The notes beneath the pieces were generated by a model. That model did no database searches. It saw nothing but the letters and a program-made list of their open reading frames with translations, and had not been told where the DNA came from. A stretch of DNA of 6,336 nucleotides from Oscillospiraceae bacterium (GTDB taxonomy: Bacteria; Bacillota_A; Clostridia; Oscillospirales; Oscillospiraceae): contig JAGBEM010000137.1 of NCBI GenBank assembly GCA_017936985.1, forward strand, positions 1 through 6,336, given 5' to 3'. The position numbers and the translations under genes were made by a program. Of the stretch, positions 3,554-6,336 are shown in pieces. Positions within the stretch are counted from its first letter, which is position 1. The number at the start of each line of letters is the position of its first letter.

Positions 3554-6336
3554 ATGAAATTACCACAAAAGACAACCAAAAACAACTGGCAGTACCTGGC
3601 CTTGGCTTTTGCCTTCCCCCTGGTGAGCATGCTGACGTTTATGTACTTTGGTCAGTGCGCCCCCTTTGGGCAGTACTCCATGCTATATTCCGACAACTAC
3701 CACCAGTACTATCCCTTCTACAAAGCATTCCGGGAAGCGCTGCTCAGCGGAGATTCCCTGCTTTACAGCTGGGATGTGGGCATGGGCCTTGACTATCTGG
3801 GTCTGATCTCTTATTATCTGGCTTCTCCGCTGAACCTTTTGAGTGTGTTGGTTCCGGAAAGCTGGACATTGAATGCCTTTTCCCTGTTAGTTCCCATTAA
3901 ACTGGGCATTGCCAGCCTGTTCTTTGCGATCTTTTTGAAAAAGCTGTTTCATAAAAACGATATTTCCCTGCCGCTGTTCGGCACCTTTTACGCCATGTGC
4001 GCATGGGCGCTGGGTTATCAGTGGAATCTTATGTGGCTGGATACCTTTGCACTTCTGCCGCTGATGGCATTGGGAACGATCAGTCTGCTCCGGGATAAAA
4101 AGTTTATTCTTTACACCGTTTCCCTGTTTTTCTCCATTTTTTCCAACTATTATATTGGATTTTTCACCTGTATTTTCGTTCTCCTTCTGTTCATCTGCTA
4201 CGAGATCTGCCGCTGCAAGAGTCTCAAGGGCTTCTTCAGCGACCTGTGCCGCATCGCTGTGTTTACGATCCTTGCCATCGGCATGACAGCCATTTTGGAG
4301 CTGCCTGCCCTGGCCGCTTTAGGCACGACCCAATCCAGCGTCAACAAATTTCCTGAGGGTTTTTCAGTCAATATCATCCCCTACAAGGATGCCGCACCGG
4401 CCCGGGAGGCCTGGAACGCCTACAAAGCTGCCAAAGAAGCCGGCACCGGTGGTCTGTTTGGTCTGTGGTGGGATGCCATCCTTGCTTCCATTCCCATCCT
4501 TTGGGACGGCATGGTGCAGGTTGCAGGCAATATGAACGGCGGTCTGGAGCCCACCTTTAAAGAGGGACTGCCTAACCTGTACTGCGGTGTGGGTACGATA
4601 TTCTTTACCTTCCTGTTCCTGACCACCAGTAAGGTCAAGCTCCGGGACAAGATCTGCAGCGTATGCCTTCTTGTCTTTTTCATGCTTAGCTTTATCATCC
4701 GGCAACTGGATTATATTTGGCACGGCTTCCATTTCACCAATATGATCCCCTACCGGTTCAGCTTCCTTTTCAGCTTTGTTATGCTGTATATGGCATACCG
4801 GGCATTCCTCCTGCGCCGGCATATTCAGCTGTGGCAGGTATTTGTCGCCGCAGCCGGAGCATTGCTGATCATGTACTGTTCAAACAAGCTGGAAGATCCG
4901 GTGTATTTGACCTACAACGCCGTGTTTTTCCTGCTGTATTTTGCAGTCATGCTTCTGCACCGGATGGATAGCTTCCTGCCCAAGGATACAAACTGGGAAA
5001 AACTGCGCAGCATTGCCGCCAACCGCATCCGCCGCAGAAATGTGGCCAACATCCTGCTGGCAGTAGTTATGGGCATTGAGCTGATCATGAATGTGGTCAA
5101 TTTCGGCGTGAACTTCCCCAGAACCAATGCCGCCGGCTATCCCAAGGGCAAAGAATCCGCCTTGTCCGCCGTAAATTATATGAAGCAGTATGAATCTCTG
5201 CGGGATAACGAGCTGTTTTACCGCACGGAAGTCACCCATTCCCAGACCTTGAACGACGGTGCGCTGAACGGCTATAACGGCATTTCCACCTTTACCAGCT
5301 CTGCCAATGTTAAGGTCACAGAATTTATGAAGGTTCTGGGCTACGGCGCTAAAAACACCTATAACCGCTACTGCTTTGAGGAAAGCTCTCCGGTGGCAAA
5401 TCTGTTCCTGAACCTGAAATATATGCTCGAACGGGATGCCCGTGTGGAGGAAAACAACTACTTTGATGAAGTGCATCACTTCGACAATGTATACATCCTG
5501 CAGAACAACGCCTGGCTGCCTCTGGGTTTCCTGGCAGAGTCCGAGCTGGCAGAGCTGGAGTTTACCTCTTCCTCTGCATTCATGTTCCAGAACAAGCTGT
5601 TTTCCACCGCCACCGGTCTTGTCGATGATGTCTGGACCATGACCCCTGGCGAGTGGCTGACGATCACCCCTTCCGATGTTACCATCAAAAGCTACAGCAC
5701 CAACGGTTACTGCTCTTATAACACCGGTGCCACCGGTGGACGGCTGACCTATACCTATACTGTTCAGGAAGCCGGTCTTTTCTGTCTGGATGTGACCATG
5801 AATGCCAGAAACAGCTTCAATGTCTATAAAAACGGACAATACCTTTATGGCGAAAGCATCAGCCTGCCCCAAACCCTGGCCGTCAGTCAGGTGGAGCCCG
5901 GGGATGTGATCGAAGTGCGGATCACCTGTAAGGCCAACGAAAACAGTACCATGACCGTCTGGGGCGCGCTTCTGGATGAAACCGTGTTCCGCCGGGGTTA
6001 CGACATTCTCAACACTTCCACCCTGGATCTGACCGAATTTTCCAACACCAAGGTGGCTGGCACCATTACCTGCGACCGGGATGGTCTGCTTTATACCTCC
6101 ATCCCTCAGAACGGCGAAAACTGGCATGCCTATGTAGACGGCGAGGAAGTAGAGATCCAGCTGGTGGGCAATGTCATGATCGGTCTGGAGCTGACAGAAG
6201 GCACCCACGAAGTCAGATTTGAATACCGCAACGAAGCCTTCAGCCTGGGTTGGAAGATCTCCCTTGTGTGCTTTGCCGTATTCGCCGGGATCATCGTATG
6301 GAAATACTACCCCTTCTGGAAAAAACATAAGGTTAC
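3554..6336 (+). CDS. YfhO-family polytopic membrane protein (partial, 3' end outside window)
   Basis: One frame stays open from the ATG at 3554 to the window edge: 927 codons, no stop. GGAGA (3542-3546) lies 7 bases before the start. Residues 12-32 form the first membrane segment, followed by an extracytoplasmic loop with SDNYHQYYPFYKAF (46-59), the acidic/aromatic motif typical of YfhO. Roughly a dozen further hydrophobic segments follow to about residue 517 (e.g. 84-100, 109-128, 163-180, 187-218, 237-258, 345-385, 397-415, 455-472, 498-516), with a hydrophilic loop at about 262-340. Residues about 520-895 are a large soluble domain with GENWHAYVDGEEVE and EGTHEVRFEYRNEAFSLG, both usual near the family C-terminus, then a last membrane helix (897-916) and a basic tail. 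YfhO proteins are GT-C-fold-like; B. subtilis YfhO is linked to lipoteichoic acid glycosylation. The substrate here is unknown. The length seen exceeds B. subtilis YfhO (about 860), so little should be missing. Confidence 0.9.
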   Translation, partial: MKLPQKTTKNNWQYLALAFAFPLVSMLTFMYFGQCAPFGQYSMLYSDNYHQYYPFYKAFREALLSGDSLLYSWDVGMGLDYLGLISYYLASPLNLLSVLVPESWTLNAFSLLVPIKLGIASLFFAIFLKKLFHKNDISLPLFGTFYAMCAWALGYQWNLMWLDTFALLPLMALGTISLLRDKKFILYTVSLFFSIFSNYYIGFFTCIFVLLLFICYEICRCKSLKGFFSDLCRIAVFTILAIGMTAILELPALAALGTTQSSVNKFPEGFSVNIIPYKDAAPAREAWNAYKAAKEAGTGGLFGLWWDAILASIPILWDGMVQVAGNMNGGLEPTFKEGLPNLYCGVGTIFFTFLFLTTSKVKLRDKICSVCLLVFFMLSFIIRQLDYIWHGFHFTNMIPYRFSFLFSFVMLYMAYRAFLLRRHIQLWQVFVAAAGALLIMYCSNKLEDPVYLTYNAVFFLLYFAVMLLHRMDSFLPKDTNWEKLRSIAANRIRRRNVANILLAVVMGIELIMNVVNFGVNFPRTNAAGYPKGKESALSAVNYMKQYESLRDNELFYRTEVTHSQTLNDGALNGYNGISTFTSSANVKVTEFMKVLGYGAKNTYNRYCFEESSPVANLFLNLKYMLERDARVEENNYFDEVHHFDNVYILQNNAWLPLGFLAESELAELEFTSSSAFMFQNKLFSTATGLVDDVWTMTPGEWLTITPSDVTIKSYSTNGYCSYNTGATGGRLTYTYTVQEAGLFCLDVTMNARNSFNVYKNGQYLYGESISLPQTLAVSQVEPGDVIEVRITCKANENSTMTVWGALLDETVFRRGYDILNTSTLDLTEFSNTKVAGTITCDRDGLLYTSIPQNGENWHAYVDGEEVEIQLVGNVMIGLELTEGTHEVRFEYRNEAFSLGWKISLVCFAVFAGIIVWKYYPFWKKHKV

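Noticed and set aside
3235..3557. Small plus-strand frames inside the repeat element
   Set aside because: They simply read through hairpin arms; no RBS and no plausible product.
4880..6328. Open frame of 482 codons on the minus strand
   Set aside because: It is antisense to the YfhO-family gene, whose protein motifs are clear. The open frame follows from codon bias of the sense gene, and it has no supporting RBS or domain.

Overview
The window looks like chromosomal DNA of an endospore-forming, Gram-positive Clostridia-type bacterium, most likely of the Oscillospiraceae/Ruminococcaceae kind. The reasons are a full-length spoIVA, consensus-type RBSs (AAGGAGG, AGGAGG) and sigma-A-type promoters, moderately G+C-rich coding sequence with AT-rich promoters, and an intergenic palindromic repeat of a style I recall from gut Oscillospiraceae. 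The taxonomic placement is inference; the sporulation capacity is well supported.

Layout. Positions 1-280 (minus strand) hold the first 93 codons of rpsJ, ribosomal protein S10, the usual first gene of the S10 ribosomal-protein operon; its 3' end lies outside the window. Upstream of it are an unusually long, G+C-rich untranslated leader of about 275 nt (281-555) and a strong consensus promoter (562-590) with an AT-rich upstream flank. Next on the same strand is a lipoprotein of the SGNH/GDSL hydrolase family (697-1557), with its own extended -10 promoter (1591-1619) and a GNRA-loop terminator (651-687).

Diverging from it on the plus strand is spoIVA (1736-3199), the spore-coat basement ATPase. 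Its upstream region has a sigma-E-like promoter (1655-1684) and a perfect 8-bp hairpin directly before the RBS. A GC-rich hairpin (3226-3250) follows the stop codon. The gap 3251-3553 is mostly filled by a 193-bp imperfect inverted-repeat element (3268-3460) built of consecutive small hairpins, MITE-like. After it come a putative promoter (3485-3513) and a large YfhO-family polytopic membrane protein (3554 to the window end, 927 codons seen, C-terminus cut off).

How the genes work together. I see no single operon or pathway. rpsJ is growth-related; spoIVA is sporulation-specific and expected to be mother-cell expressed; the SGNH lipoprotein and the YfhO protein are both cell-envelope proteins that could modify surface glycans or esters, but no shared transcript links them. 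Each gene appears to have its own promoter. I found no defence system, CRISPR array, tRNA or rRNA. The parts most worth following up are non-coding: the rpsJ leader, the hairpin-rich repeat, and the spoIVA promoter/5' hairpin.
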